A DNA stretch of 64,000 bases from Allobacillus halotolerans (lineage in GTDB: Bacteria; Bacillota; Bacilli; Bacillales; Alkalibacillaceae). The translations under genes and the position numbers were made by a program. Where the stretch lies: assembly GCF_028743495.1 (NCBI RefSeq), contig NZ_CP117968.1; one strand, given 5' to 3'. Shown here piece after piece: positions 1-8,502 of this stretch. Position 1 is the stretch's first letter. Every line of letters begins with the position of its first letter. Under the pieces are notes generated by a model that was given only the letters and a program-made list of their open reading frames with translations, did not search any database and had not been told where the DNA came from.

Positions 1-135
1 AAGTCTGAAGATCCACAAGCCATCGCTGAAGCCATTCAATCTGTTACGAAAGAAGATGTTGTTGCCGTTTCAAAACAAATCCAATTAGACACGGTTTACT
101 TTTTGACTGCTGAGAATGGAGGGGAAGAAGTATGA
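1..135 (+). CDS. ymfF: C-terminal end of an M16-family peptidase-like protein (YmfF-like), truncated by window start
   Basis: Only the last 44 residues are inside the window, ending with a TGA at 133-135. The tail (an alanine- and glutamine-rich helix followed by a VSKQIQLDTVYFLTAEN-like strand) looks like the end of an M16 (pitrilysin) peptidase domain. The stop overlaps the start of the next gene by four bases (ATGA), the arrangement seen for ymfF and ymfH in Bacillus, where two M16-type proteins are translationally coupled. The catalytic part is outside the window, so the assignment rests mostly on position and on the partner gene. Confidence 0.6.
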   Translation, partial: KSEDPQAIAEAIQSVTKEDVVAVSKQIQLDTVYFLTAENGGEEV

Positions 136-1421
136 AAGAACTGAATATACCTCGAATCAATGAAACAATCTATCAAGAGACATTGCCGAATGGGTTAACG
201 GTCTTTTATTATCCTAAAGAAGATTTTGAAAAAACGTTCGCTATTTTCTCGACCAATTACGGGTCAATCGATCAAAAATTCACGCCATTAAACAGTGATG
301 AGTTCACTCAAGTGCCTGATGGGATTGCCCATTTCTTAGAGCATAAGATGTTTGAAAAAGAAGATGGCGATGTATTTCAGCACTTTTCAGAGCGAGGGGC
401 TTCAGCTAACGCATTTACGTCATTTACTCAAACAGCCTATTTATTTTCCAGTACGGAAGATGAGGAACGAAATGTTGAAACCTTGCTCGATTTTGTCCAA
501 GATCCTTACTTCACTGAACAAACGGTGGAAAAAGAAAAAGGAATTATTGAACAAGAAATCCGGATGTATGATGACCAGTCAGATTGGCGTTTATTCTTTG
601 GAACGCTCCAATCCATGTTTGAAAAACATCCGGTACGAATCGATATCGCGGGAACAGTAGACTCAATCTACACGATTACCCATGACGACTTATATTTATG
701 TTATGAAACATTTTATCATCCATCGAACATGTCTCTCTTTGTCATCGGGAACTTTTCTTTACAAGAGATGGCTGAATTAGTCAGAAACAACCAAGCAAAG
801 AAAGAATTTGCACCGATTGAGGAAATAAAACGGGACTACGGTGATGAAAAAGATCCGGTTTTCAAGAAAAAAGAAGTCATCCATATGCCTGTACAAACAC
901 CTAAATGTATGGTCGGAATCAAAGATAAAAAAGAACAGCTTCAAACGAATGAATTACTGAAGAATGAGCTTGTCCGTGAACTTGTGATGGATTTGTATTT
1001 CTCTAAAAGCGGAAAGTATTTTGAAGAGCTATACAATGAAGGGTTAGTCATGGAAACCTTACGTCTTGAGGCGTATATGGAAAAATCATTCGGAGTGACA
1101 ATGATTGGCGGAAGAACACTTAAACCAGAAGAATTCAGTGAACGTGTCATCGACATGTTGTTGAACTTAAAAAATACAACCGTGTCAGAGGAAGAGTTTG
1201 CCAGAATGAAAAAAAGAAAATACGGTGAATTAATTCGTGACTTCAATGAATTAGAGGGTACAGCTAACCAAATCATTCACTATCATGATCTTTCTGTCGA
1301 TTATCGAAATATTTTCGAGACATTGGAGAACTTGACAAGAGACGATATGAAAGAAGTAATTGACGGATGGATTGATGAGGACCAAATGACCGTTTGTATG
1401 ATCTTACCGGAAGAGGAATAA
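132..1421 (+). CDS. ymfH: M16-family zinc metalloprotease, YmfH-like
   Basis: This 429-residue protein carries the inverted zinc-binding motif HFLEH at about residues 67-71 (H67, E70, H71), with a downstream glutamate-rich segment (IIEQEIRM, about residue 140) that would supply the third metal ligand. That pattern and the length identify a single-chain M16 peptidase of the YmfH type, paired with the YmfF-like protein encoded just before it. In Bacillus the pair is suggested to process peptides; the substrate here is not visible. No signal peptide is seen, so it is probably cytoplasmic. Start ATG at 132 is preceded by GGAGGGGAAGAAG. Confidence 0.9.
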   Translation: MKELNIPRINETIYQETLPNGLTVFYYPKEDFEKTFAIFSTNYGSIDQKFTPLNSDEFTQVPDGIAHFLEHKMFEKEDGDVFQHFSERGASANAFTSFTQTAYLFSSTEDEERNVETLLDFVQDPYFTEQTVEKEKGIIEQEIRMYDDQSDWRLFFGTLQSMFEKHPVRIDIAGTVDSIYTITHDDLYLCYETFYHPSNMSLFVIGNFSLQEMAELVRNNQAKKEFAPIEEIKRDYGDEKDPVFKKKEVIHMPVQTPKCMVGIKDKKEQLQTNELLKNELVRELVMDLYFSKSGKYFEELYNEGLVMETLRLEAYMEKSFGVTMIGGRTLKPEEFSERVIDMLLNLKNTTVSEEEFARMKKRKYGELIRDFNELEGTANQIIHYHDLSVDYRNIFETLENLTRDDMKEVIDGWIDEDQMTVCMILPEEE

Positions 1422-1423
1422 TG

Positions 1424-2140
1424 ATGAGAGAAACTGTTCTTGTTATTGGAGCGAGCAGTGATTTGGCTCAAGAAGCCATTCATAGCTTGGCTCATCCTTC
1501 AAGACAATTTATCCTGCATTACCACGAAAATAATGAAGCGATCGAGAAAACCATGTCTTTATTAGATGAAGATCAAGTCATTATGAGTGTTCAGGCAAAT
1601 CTCACGGATGAAACAGAAATTCATCAATTAATCGAATCCATCCCATTTCAAATATACGGTATATTGTTTGCTCAAGGTCGTAGTTATCATGAGCTATTAA
1701 CAGAATCGTCAGCTGAAAAGATGGATGAGCAATATAAGATACATGTGAAATCAACGATGTTGATCGCGAAAGCCTTTATACCTCAAATGATTGCTCGTAA
1801 AGAAGGTAATATCGTGGTGATCTCCTCAATTTGGGGCGAATTAGGTGCGAGTAATGAATCGGTTTATGCGGCGATGAAAGGCGCCCAAATTGCATGGATG
1901 AAGTCCATCGCAAAAGAAGTAGGGCCTTCAAAAATCCGAGTGAATGCCGTGACACCTGGCTTAATTGATACGAAAATGAATAAACTTATTCCAGTGGAAG
2001 ACCAGGAAGAGTGGACAAATCAAGTGCCTTTACAACGGGCTGGTCAACCAAAAGATGTAGCAAACTTAATCCGCTTCCTTTTTTCGAGTGAAAGCAAGTA
2101 TGTCCATGGACAAGTCCTTCGATTAAGTGGAGGTTTATAA
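1424..2140 (+). CDS. ymfI: Short-chain dehydrogenase/reductase, YmfI-like
   Basis: The protein is a 238-residue classical SDR. The cofactor loop VIGASSDLA lies near the N terminus, replacing the usual TGxxxGIG, and the catalytic Ser-Tyr-Lys triad is visible as ISSIWGELGASNESVYAAMKGA (split here: Ser in VISS, then YAAMK), followed by VNAVTPGLIDT. The loop VIGASSDLA is a diverged glycine motif, as in YmfI. Two ATG codons lie side by side at 1421 and 1424; the second is 7-8 bases after AAGAGG, so it is preferred. It follows ymfH directly and is likely co-transcribed. Substrate unknown. Confidence 0.85.
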   Translation: MRETVLVIGASSDLAQEAIHSLAHPSRQFILHYHENNEAIEKTMSLLDEDQVIMSVQANLTDETEIHQLIESIPFQIYGILFAQGRSYHELLTESSAEKMDEQYKIHVKSTMLIAKAFIPQMIARKEGNIVVISSIWGELGASNESVYAAMKGAQIAWMKSIAKEVGPSKIRVNAVTPGLIDTKMNKLIPVEDQEEWTNQVPLQRAGQPKDVANLIRFLFSSESKYVHGQVLRLSGGL

Positions 2141-2210
2141 ATAATTTTCATGTATAAGGTTTCATCTTCCGTAGAAAATATAGGTGAAGAATAGTAAAGG
2201 AGGATGAACC

Positions 2211-2459
2211 ATGTCCATAATGGATAACTTCGATCAATGGAAGGATTTCTTAGGTGACCGTCTTAATCAAGCGCAGGATAAAGGAATGCAACAAGATACC
2301 ATCAACAACCTAGCTTACGAAATAGGTGAGCACTTAGCATCTAAAGTTGATGCAAAAAACGATGAAGAAGCAATTCTTCGTGACCTTTGGAATGTTGCTT
2401 CCGAAGAAGAAAGACGTACGATGGCTAGCATGATGGTAAAGCTAGTTCAAAATCAATAA
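2211..2459 (+). CDS. ymfJ: DUF3243 family protein, YmfJ-like
   Basis: This 82-residue acidic, helical cytoplasmic protein matches the DUF3243/YmfJ family in length and sequence character (N-terminal MDNFDQWKDFLGDRL, conserved middle YEIGEHLASKVDAKN, C-terminal EERRTMASMMVKLVQ). Its function is not known. It has a strong AAAGGAGGATG site before ATG 2211 and is the last gene of the ymfF-H-I-J group, being followed at once by a rho-independent terminator. The 70-base gap to ymfI has no obvious terminator, so it may be read through from upstream. Confidence 0.88.
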   Translation: MSIMDNFDQWKDFLGDRLNQAQDKGMQQDTINNLAYEIGEHLASKVDAKNDEEAILRDLWNVASEEERRTMASMMVKLVQNQ

Positions 2460-2471
2460 ACAACCCACTAG

Positions 2472-2509
2472 CCCGGAAAATGATATCCTAGTCATTTTTC
2501 GGGTTTTTT
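2472..2509 (+). terminator. Rho-independent terminator after ymfJ
   Basis: A 12-base stem (CCCGGAAAATGA paired with TCATTTTTCGGG, one G-U pair) with an 8-base loop is followed by TTTTTT. It closes the ymf operon. Confidence 0.9.
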
Positions 2510-2642
2510 ATAAAGAATAGTAAGGGTTAATCATTCTTTTGTAATTTACCTGTACTTGAATCAATTTGATCAATTAGAGTACTCGTTATCTGTGAAGAAC
2601 ACAAACGTTGTTATAAGAGTCTCGATGCCGGGGTTGGAAACG

Positions 2643-2880
2643 AGAGTCTGAATTCGGTTGAATGGACGACGCCTAATCACCTGGACCAGAAGCGAAGGTC
2701 AAATTTCGGTTGAATAGAGAGCATCTAATCACCCGGACCAGAAGCGAGAGTCAAACTTCGGTCGAATAGAGAGCATCTAATCACCCGAATCGGAAGTGAG
2801 ATTCAAATCCCGGTCGAATAGAGAGCGCCTAATCACCCGGATCGGAAGTGAGATTCGAATTTCGGTTGAATAGATCGGGT
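2643..2880. repeat. Tandem repeat array, 52-base unit, about 4.5 copies, non-coding
   Basis: The 8-mer CTAATCAC recurs at 2673, 2725, 2777 and 2829, an exact 52-base spacing. Each unit reads roughly (T)TCGGTYGAATAGAGAG, then CRYCTAATCACCYGRA, then YCRGAAGYGAGATTC. Copies differ by several substitutions. No open frame with a ribosome binding site runs through it. The whole gap 2510-3279 has no gene; outside the array I see only AT-rich sequence. The array shares its period and an ATAGAGnGCnnCTA core with the array near 38.9 kb. Confidence 0.9.
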
Positions 2881-3279
2881 ATTTGGTAGGTAACCAGCCA
2901 ATCATGCGTACAATTATATAGTGAGTAAAACAGTACAAGGCTTTACGGAGAAGCCTTCATATCGAAGACCTGTTCAACTGAACTATACAACTATGATTCA
3001 ATAGCAAATTATGAGAATCGCTGAACGTATTCCAACAAACACAAACTGCACACCTAAAAACAATCTTAAAATATCACAACTCTTTAATTAAAAAAGATTG
3101 ATCCACATAGAAAATTCCATGATAAAAAAGTACATGTACTAGGGCGAAAGAAGTGAAATTGAAAGTTTTTTTAAAAATAAAGAGGGAATATTATTAATAT
3201 GCTTTATCTAGTTGCTAAAATAATTTATGATAATAGATAGTGTACTTCTTGATTACCTGGGGAAAAAGGGTGTTTAGAG

Positions 3280-4068
3280 ATGACGGACGATCGAAAAGAT
3301 TGGTATTTTGAATATGAAATTTTGCATAATCGACCTGGTTTACTCGGTGATATTGCATCCTTGATGGGAATGCTTTCCATTAACATTATTATGATTAATG
3401 GTGTTGAAGATGCTCGCCGTGGTATGCTCCTACTAAGTAGAGATGATCGACAAATCAAGCGTTTACGCATCATTCTGGATATTATGGAAACGATTGAAGT
3501 ACGTAAACTTAGACGACCGAAACTTCGTGATAAACTAGCCGTCATGCATGGCAGATACATAAAAAGTGATTCGGATGACAAAAAAACGTTTCGCTTTGTT
3601 CGTGATGAATTAGGTGTGCTTGTTGACTTCATGGCTGAACTGTTTAACAAAGGTGGCCATGTGCTTATTGGAATTCGTGGTATGCCGCGTGTCGGTAAAA
3701 CGGAATCCATTGTCGCAGCAAGTGTTTCTGCCAATAAGAGATGGTTGTTTCTTTCCAGTACGTTGTTAAAGCAAACTGTACGTACTAAATTGATGAAGGA
3801 TGAGTATTCTACGGATAATGTTTTTATTATTGACGGAGTTGTTTCAGCAAAGCAATTTGGTGAGGATCACTGGAGAGTATTACGTGAAGTGATGCAAATA
3901 CCTGCGGTGAAAGTTGTTGAACACCCGGATATATTTGTACAGCAATCGGATTACACATTGGATGACTTTGATTATTTTATTGAATTGCGAAGTGATACCG
4001 ATCAAGAGATCACTTACAAAAGTCTTGAACCTGATCAAAGTGATGAATTTTCAATGTTTGACTTTTAA
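3280..4068 (+). CDS. ymfK: DUF3388 family protein, YmfK-like
   Basis: A 262-residue protein that matches YmfK (DUF3388). The first 80 residues (NRPGLLGDIASLMGMLSINI) look like an ACT-type regulatory fold, and about residues 130-140 contain GMPRVGKTES, a P-loop-like GxxxxGKT/S motif, so ligand and nucleotide binding are both plausible. Function is unknown in the family. ATG 3280 is preceded by AAAAAGGG at good spacing. It begins a new unit after the repeat-filled gap and is followed 18 bases later by the RodZ-like gene, as in Bacillus. Confidence 0.87.
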   Translation: MTDDRKDWYFEYEILHNRPGLLGDIASLMGMLSINIIMINGVEDARRGMLLLSRDDRQIKRLRIILDIMETIEVRKLRRPKLRDKLAVMHGRYIKSDSDDKKTFRFVRDELGVLVDFMAELFNKGGHVLIGIRGMPRVGKTESIVAASVSANKRWLFLSSTLLKQTVRTKLMKDEYSTDNVFIIDGVVSAKQFGEDHWRVLREVMQIPAVKVVEHPDIFVQQSDYTLDDFDYFIELRSDTDQEITYKSLEPDQSDEFSMFDF

Positions 4069-4086
4069 AGTGGACGGTGGATAGCT

Positions 4087-5013
4087 ATGGAAATCGGTAA
4101 AAGATTACAAGAAGAACGGTTAAATCAGGGTATTTCGCTTGAAGAAGTAAAAAGTGAAACGAAAATTCAGACCCGTTACTTAACCGCAATCGAAGAAAAT
4201 GATTGGAGTAAAATGCCGGGAAATTTTTATGTGCGTGCTTTTATACGTGAATATGCTGAAGTTCTAGGAATCGATTCCACTTCGCTGTTAGAAGAACATA
4301 AAAATGAACTGCCTCAGACGGATGATGTGTCGTATGAATATGTTTCTACACCTTCACGAAAAGATTCCAGAAGTGGTAATAATGCCTTTTTTTCTTTTCT
4401 CCCAAAGTTATTGGTATTTGTTCTGGTGATTGGAATTATTTTTGGCATTTGGTATTCGTATGTGAATTATATCCATCCCGCCTTAACGAAGGATGAAGAT
4501 TCTACAGGAAGTGAAGAAGGTTCGGAAATTATAGCCCCTGACACGGAGGAAGAAAAATCAACTGATGAATCTGCCGACAAAGACACGACAGATGGTGATG
4601 AGTCATCCGACCAATCAGGAGATGGAAATGAGGAACAACCTGAAAAGACAGAGCAGCCTAGCCTTTCTGTCGAAGAAGTAGATGAGGATGCAGCAACGCC
4701 ATTGACGACAGTTCGTTTGACTGAAGCGGAAAATTTGGAGCTTGAATTTGAAATTGATGGTGAAACATATTTATGGGTTCACGGGTTAGAAGATGGACAA
4801 GTAGTTGAAAAGTATGGAGATGAACGAGTTTACACATCTGATGATTCGCCGTTAACAATAGATGCATCTGGGTCGAATCTTGTCGAGCTGAATATCGGTA
4901 AAGCTTCTGTCGTTAACCTATCCATCAATGGTGTTGAATTTGATTATCCAATCGATGCAAATGAAGAAGTCCATCAAAAAATCCACATACTCTGGGAACC
5001 TTCAGCATCGTAA
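4087..5013 (+). CDS. ymfM: RodZ-like membrane protein with N-terminal HTH (YmfM-like)
   Basis: The 308-residue protein has the RodZ layout: a Cro/CI-type helix-turn-helix at residues 1-70 (IGKRLQEERLNQGISLEEVK, then TRYLTAIEENDW), one transmembrane helix at about 103-125 (FLPKLLVFVLVIGIIFGIW), a very acidic Asp/Glu/Ser-rich linker (about 135-195), and a C-terminal DUF4115-type beta domain. RodZ links MreB to the elongation machinery and supports rod shape. It lies directly upstream of pgsA, as in Bacillus. The linker is unusually acidic, which may reflect a salty habitat. Confidence 0.9.
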   Translation: MEIGKRLQEERLNQGISLEEVKSETKIQTRYLTAIEENDWSKMPGNFYVRAFIREYAEVLGIDSTSLLEEHKNELPQTDDVSYEYVSTPSRKDSRSGNNAFFSFLPKLLVFVLVIGIIFGIWYSYVNYIHPALTKDEDSTGSEEGSEIIAPDTEEEKSTDESADKDTTDGDESSDQSGDGNEEQPEKTEQPSLSVEEVDEDAATPLTTVRLTEAENLELEFEIDGETYLWVHGLEDGQVVEKYGDERVYTSDDSPLTIDASGSNLVELNIGKASVVNLSINGVEFDYPIDANEEVHQKIHILWEPSAS

Positions 5014-5034
5014 GCTTATCGTGATTAACGTTCG

Positions 5035-5066
5035 ATCCTTTGCCTAAAGCAAAGGATTCCTTTTTT
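5035..5066 (+). terminator. Rho-independent terminator between ymfM and pgsA
   Basis: ATCCTTTGC pairs with GCAAAGGAT around a 5-base loop and is followed by TCCTTTTTTAT. It is close to pgsA, so pgsA probably depends on readthrough or on its own promoter. Confidence 0.85.
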
Positions 5067-5106
5067 ATAATTAAATATAGAAGAAACAAACTTGGAGGAA
5101 GATTGT

Positions 5107-5685
5107 ATGAATATACCTAATAAAATTACGCTTTCACGAATTTTTATGATTCCATTATTCATTATTTTGCTTGTTGTGCCATTTGATTGGAGTACATATT
5201 CAATAGGTGCAATGTCCCTTCCTTTATCACACATGTTGGCTGGGATCTTATTTATCATTGCCTCAGTCACAGATTGGGTCGATGGATATTACGCCCGTAA
5301 ATATAATTTGATTACAAACTTAGGGAAATTTTTAGACCCATTAGCTGACAAATTACTAGTTTCGGCGGCTTTGATTTGTTTAGTCGAGTTAGGAATGGCT
5401 GAGGCATGGTTGGTCATCTTGATTATCAGCCGTGAATTTGCAGTAACCGGTCTTCGTTTAGTGGCAGCCGGTGAAGGAATTGTGCTTGCTGCAAGTAATA
5501 TGGGAAAGTTGAAAACGGTATTGCAAATTAGTGCAACAGCCTTTTTATTGCTTCATCATTTTCCTTTCTCTTATTTGGATTTTCCCATCGGAACCATACT
5601 TCTATATTTGGCCGCTTTCGTTACCGTTCTCTCCGGGGTGGAGTATTTCATGAAAAACTGGCATGTAATGAGGGATTCTAAATGA
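5107..5685 (+). CDS. pgsA: CDP-diacylglycerol--glycerol-3-phosphate 3-phosphatidyltransferase
   Basis: This 192-residue integral membrane enzyme makes phosphatidylglycerol phosphate, the committed step to phosphatidylglycerol and cardiolipin. The CDP-alcohol phosphotransferase signature is present as SVTDWVDGYYARKYNLITNLGKFLDPLADK when read in parts: D-x2-D-G-x2-A-R then G-x8-D-x3-D, about residues 58-85. Several hydrophobic helices flank it. ATG 5107 follows GGAGGAA by six bases, so an in-frame TTG at 5092 is unlikely. The stop overlaps the cinA start (ATGA), implying translational coupling. Confidence 0.95.
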   Translation: MNIPNKITLSRIFMIPLFIILLVVPFDWSTYSIGAMSLPLSHMLAGILFIIASVTDWVDGYYARKYNLITNLGKFLDPLADKLLVSAALICLVELGMAEAWLVILIISREFAVTGLRLVAAGEGIVLAASNMGKLKTVLQISATAFLLLHHFPFSYLDFPIGTILLYLAAFVTVLSGVEYFMKNWHVMRDSK

Positions 5686-6944
5686 GTCACGAAAAAACAT
5701 GTGAAATTATATCCGTTGGCACAGAATTGCTACTTGGCCAGATTGATGACACGAATGCAACTTGGTTGTCGGAAAAGATGGCGACACTTGGTTTAAACGT
5801 TTACCATCGTCAAACAATTGGTGATAATCGAAAACGGTTATATGAAGCCTTCAAACTCGCTCAAAGCCGATCAGATCTTGTAATCGTCACTGGAGGCCTC
5901 GGACCGACAGATGATGATTTAACACGTGATGCAGCTTGTGACCTATTCGGTTGTTCGCTGGAAACCGACTTAGATACGATGAAAAAGATAGAGGATTTCT
6001 ATCAGAAACGTGAAATGAAAATGACGGAAAACAATCGAAAACAAGCCCTTTCATTTTCGGGTGCTACTGTTTTTCAAAATGAAGTTGGCATGGCTCCGGG
6101 CTTATGTTACCGACACGAAGAAACCGTATGGTATTTCCTACCCGGGGTACCTACGGAAATGAAATGGCTTGTCAATCACCGTCTAATTCCTGACTTGTAT
6201 GCACGTGATTTCTTGCAATATCAACTGTATAGTCGTGAGTTGAATTTTCAAGGGATTGGCGAATCGACTATTGAATCCGAATTAATCGACCTTATTCGTG
6301 AGCAATCAAATCCAACGATTGCACCACTTGCTGGTGATGGCCATGTTACGATTCGGTTGACAGCAAAAAGTGTTTCAAAAGAAGAAGCCGATCAGTTACT
6401 GGATCGTTTACAGGAACAAATCCTATCTCGTGTTTCAAATTACTACGTCGGCGATCGACCGAACACGTTGGAAAGACAGCTCATTGGAAAATTACGCGAC
6501 AAACAGCTGACATTCTCAGCTTGCGAAAGTATTACAGGTGGACTTTTTGCATCTCAAATCGTTTCTGAATCGGGTGCATCAGACGTTTTTCGAGGTGCGG
6601 TCGTATCTTATACGAATGAAGTCAAGCAGCATGTTGTTAACATTCCAAAAGAAATTTTAGAACGTTTTGGAGCTGTCAGTGAGGAATGTGCTCGTTCGAT
6701 GGCAGAGAGATCAAGAGTGTTAATGGGTTCAGACTTGTCCATTAGCTTTACAGGTGTTGCTGGAAATGAACCTGTCGATGGTCATTCAAACGGAACTGTT
6801 TTCATAGCTGTTTCCAGTAAAGAAGGGCCGACTCTTTGTGAAAAATTAAACTTGACCGGTAAGCGAAATGAAATTCGACAACAAGCGACGAAGCAAGGTT
6901 TAAAATTTTTTCTAAACTATATAAAAATCAATTACCCCAACTAG
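5682..6944 (+). CDS. cinA: CinA, competence/damage-inducible protein with nicotinamide-nucleotide amidase domain
   Basis: A full-length 420-residue CinA. The N-terminal MoCF/COG1058 domain shows GTELLLGQIDDTNATWL and VTGGLGPTDDDLTRDA; the C-terminal amidase domain shows ACESITGGLFAS, GAVVSYTNEVK and FTGVAGNEP. CinA deamidates nicotinamide mononucleotide and may hydrolyse ADP-ribose; in several Firmicutes it is co-transcribed with recA and linked to competence. Here it overlaps pgsA by four bases and precedes recA by 132 bases, but a LexA box and a good promoter in that gap suggest recA is also expressed separately. Confidence 0.95.
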   Translation: MSHEKTCEIISVGTELLLGQIDDTNATWLSEKMATLGLNVYHRQTIGDNRKRLYEAFKLAQSRSDLVIVTGGLGPTDDDLTRDAACDLFGCSLETDLDTMKKIEDFYQKREMKMTENNRKQALSFSGATVFQNEVGMAPGLCYRHEETVWYFLPGVPTEMKWLVNHRLIPDLYARDFLQYQLYSRELNFQGIGESTIESELIDLIREQSNPTIAPLAGDGHVTIRLTAKSVSKEEADQLLDRLQEQILSRVSNYYVGDRPNTLERQLIGKLRDKQLTFSACESITGGLFASQIVSESGASDVFRGAVVSYTNEVKQHVVNIPKEILERFGAVSEECARSMAERSRVLMGSDLSISFTGVAGNEPVDGHSNGTVFIAVSSKEGPTLCEKLNLTGKRNEIRQQATKQGLKFFLNYIKINYPN

Positions 6945-6996
6945 AAAACGCCGTTTTCTCCTACAGATAACCATGTTTTCTCTAGGAGAAAACGGC
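6944..6996 (+). repeat. Competing inverted repeats between cinA and recA
   Basis: GCCGTTTTCTCCT (6950-6962) pairs perfectly with AGGAGAAAACGGC (6984-6996). Two alternative local hairpins use the same arms: GAAAACG/CCGTTTTC at 6944-6958 and GTTTTCTC/GAGAAAAC at about 6975-6993. There is no T run directly after the last arm, so it is not a standard terminator. It may be an imperfect cinA terminator or a protein- or RNA-level regulatory element; it lies upstream of the recA promoter. Confidence 0.6.
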
Positions 6997-6997
6997 A

Positions 6998-7009
6998 GAA
7001 CAGATATTC
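6998..7009. promoter_or_regulatory. LexA (SOS) box upstream of recA
   Basis: GAACAGATATTC fits the Bacillus LexA site GAAC-N4-GTTC with one mismatch and sits about ten bases upstream of the recA -35 element. LexA is encoded in this window, so SOS control of recA is expected. Confidence 0.75.
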
Positions 7010-7018
7010 GCTTTTTTG

Positions 7019-7047
7019 TTGGCAAAATGCTAAAATCATAGTATGAT
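7019..7047 (+). promoter_or_regulatory. recA promoter (sigma-A type)
   Basis: TTGGCA and TATGAT are separated by 17 bases, 30 bases before the recA start codon, with AAGGGGGAAA as ribosome binding site between. Confidence 0.75.
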
Positions 7048-7076
7048 AGAGTTAGTTAAATGAAGGGGGAAAATTA

Positions 7077-8117
7077 ATGAGTGAGCGTAAACAAGCACTT
7101 GATATGGCTTTAAAGCAAATAGAGAAGCAATTTGGTAAAGGTTCCATCATGAAATTAGGCGAAAGTGAAGGACAGAGAGTTTCAACGGTATCTTCTGGTT
7201 CACTAAGTTTAGATATTGCACTTGGTGTTGGCGGTTATCCACGCGGAAGAATTGTTGAAATCTATGGTCCAGAATCTTCTGGTAAAACAACTGTTGCTTT
7301 GCATGCGATTGCAGAAGCACAAAAGCAGGGAGGACAAGCAGCATTTATCGATGCGGAGCACGCGCTTGATCCTGTCTATGCGAAGAATCTAGGTGTAGAT
7401 ATTGATGAATTATTATTATCACAACCAGATACAGGTGAACAAGCACTTGAGATTGCTGAGGCATTAGTCCGTAGTGGAGCAATCGATATTGTTGTCATTG
7501 ACTCCGTTGCTGCTTTGGTACCGAAAGCTGAAATTGAGGGAGAGATGGGCGATGCGCACGTCGGTCTTCAAGCTCGTTTAATGTCCCAGGCATTAAGAAA
7601 GCTTTCCGGTGCAATCAATAAGTCGAAAACGACAGCGATATTCATTAACCAAATTCGTGAAAAAGTAGGCGTAATGTTCGGAAATCCTGAAACAACACCT
7701 GGTGGACGGGCATTAAAATTCTATTCTTCTGTTCGATTAGAAGTTCGACGGGCTGAAACGTTGAAACAAGGTAATGAAATGGTCGGGAACAAAACGCGTC
7801 TTAAAGTCGTTAAGAATAAGGTAGCCCCACCATTCCGTCAAGCTGAAGTGGATATTATGTATGGAAAAGGAATTTCTAAAGAAGGAGAAGTCCTTGATTT
7901 AGGAACGGATCAAGATATCGTCGAGAAAAGCGGGTCATGGTATTCTTATCAAGGCGAGAAACTTGGACAAGGTAGAGAAAATGCGAAACAATTCTTCTTG
8001 GATAATCCAGATATCTATGAAAGCGTGTATGATGAATTACGAGATGCCTACAATATATCTGGCAAAGAACCTGATGAGGAACAAGCAGAAGATCAGGAAG
8101 AGCTAGATTTAAACTAG
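7077..8117 (+). CDS. recA: Recombinase RecA
   Basis: A 346-residue RecA with the Walker A motif GPESSGKTT at about residues 64-72, the Walker B segment DIVVIDSVAALVP, the L2 loop region and the FINQIREKVGVMFGNPETTPGGRALKF core (seen in parts). It drives homologous recombination, stimulates LexA self-cleavage and supports competence. The C terminus is short and strongly acidic (DEEQAEDQEELDLN), the usual autoregulatory tail. It is monocistronic: its own SOS promoter lies upstream and a terminator lies about 50 bases downstream. Confidence 0.99.
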   Translation: MSERKQALDMALKQIEKQFGKGSIMKLGESEGQRVSTVSSGSLSLDIALGVGGYPRGRIVEIYGPESSGKTTVALHAIAEAQKQGGQAAFIDAEHALDPVYAKNLGVDIDELLLSQPDTGEQALEIAEALVRSGAIDIVVIDSVAALVPKAEIEGEMGDAHVGLQARLMSQALRKLSGAINKSKTTAIFINQIREKVGVMFGNPETTPGGRALKFYSSVRLEVRRAETLKQGNEMVGNKTRLKVVKNKVAPPFRQAEVDIMYGKGISKEGEVLDLGTDQDIVEKSGSWYSYQGEKLGQGRENAKQFFLDNPDIYESVYDELRDAYNISGKEPDEEQAEDQEELDLN

Positions 8118-8169
8118 TCATCCTAATTTAGTGTAAGAATAAACGAAAAGAAGCTGTTCTTTAATATAA

Positions 8170-8231
8170 AGTAGTTCAGTTTTAGTGTGCAAACCTTCAA
8201 TTTGCCCTTCAATTGAACTACTTTTTTTGTC
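8170..8231 (+). terminator. Terminator after recA, long-loop hairpin
   Basis: AGTAGTTCA (8170-8178) pairs with TGAACTACT (8214-8222), followed by TTTTTTTG. The loop of about 35 bases contains further pairing. The same outer stem occurs in the terminator after ricA at 13641. The remainder of the 385-base gap to rny holds the rny promoter and no gene. Confidence 0.8.
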
Positions 8232-8356
8232 TTTTTTAGGGAAAACCATATCGATAAAAGTGAAGGATTGAACTCAATTACAAACAATTGATTTTGTTGA
8301 ACTAAAGAAATCACAAAATCTTTTGTCGAAATTGTTGTACGATTTCGGAGGTTTCC

Positions 8357-8385
8357 TTGACATGATTTATGGACAGGCTTAAAAT
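8357..8385 (+). promoter_or_regulatory. Promoter upstream of rny (sigma-A type)
   Basis: A consensus TTGACA and a TAAAAT are separated by exactly 17 bases. The transcript would have a leader of about 110 bases before the rny start codon. Confidence 0.75.
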
Positions 8386-8502
8386 GAAAGTGTATAATTT
8401 TCATTTTTTAAGTCAAAAAATGATGACAAGATTGTACATTACCGACTGAAACAAAACAATTGGATCAATTGAAAAAAATGAATAGCAAGAGGAGGTGAAC
8501 GT

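Noticed and set aside
2643..2880. Possible CRISPR array
   Set aside because: Units are contiguous 52-base repeats without unique spacers, copies are diverged throughout, and no cas genes are present. The same applies to the arrays near 24.0 and 38.9 kb.
3225..3734. 169-codon minus-strand frame over ymfK
   Set aside because: It lies opposite the conserved ymfK gene, is rich in Ser/Arg/Ile as expected for an antisense shadow, and has no ribosome binding site.
8232..8502. Riboswitch or other structured leader before rny
   Set aside because: A consensus promoter explains the region, and I saw no conserved riboswitch core; the remaining sequence is AT-rich without strong helices.
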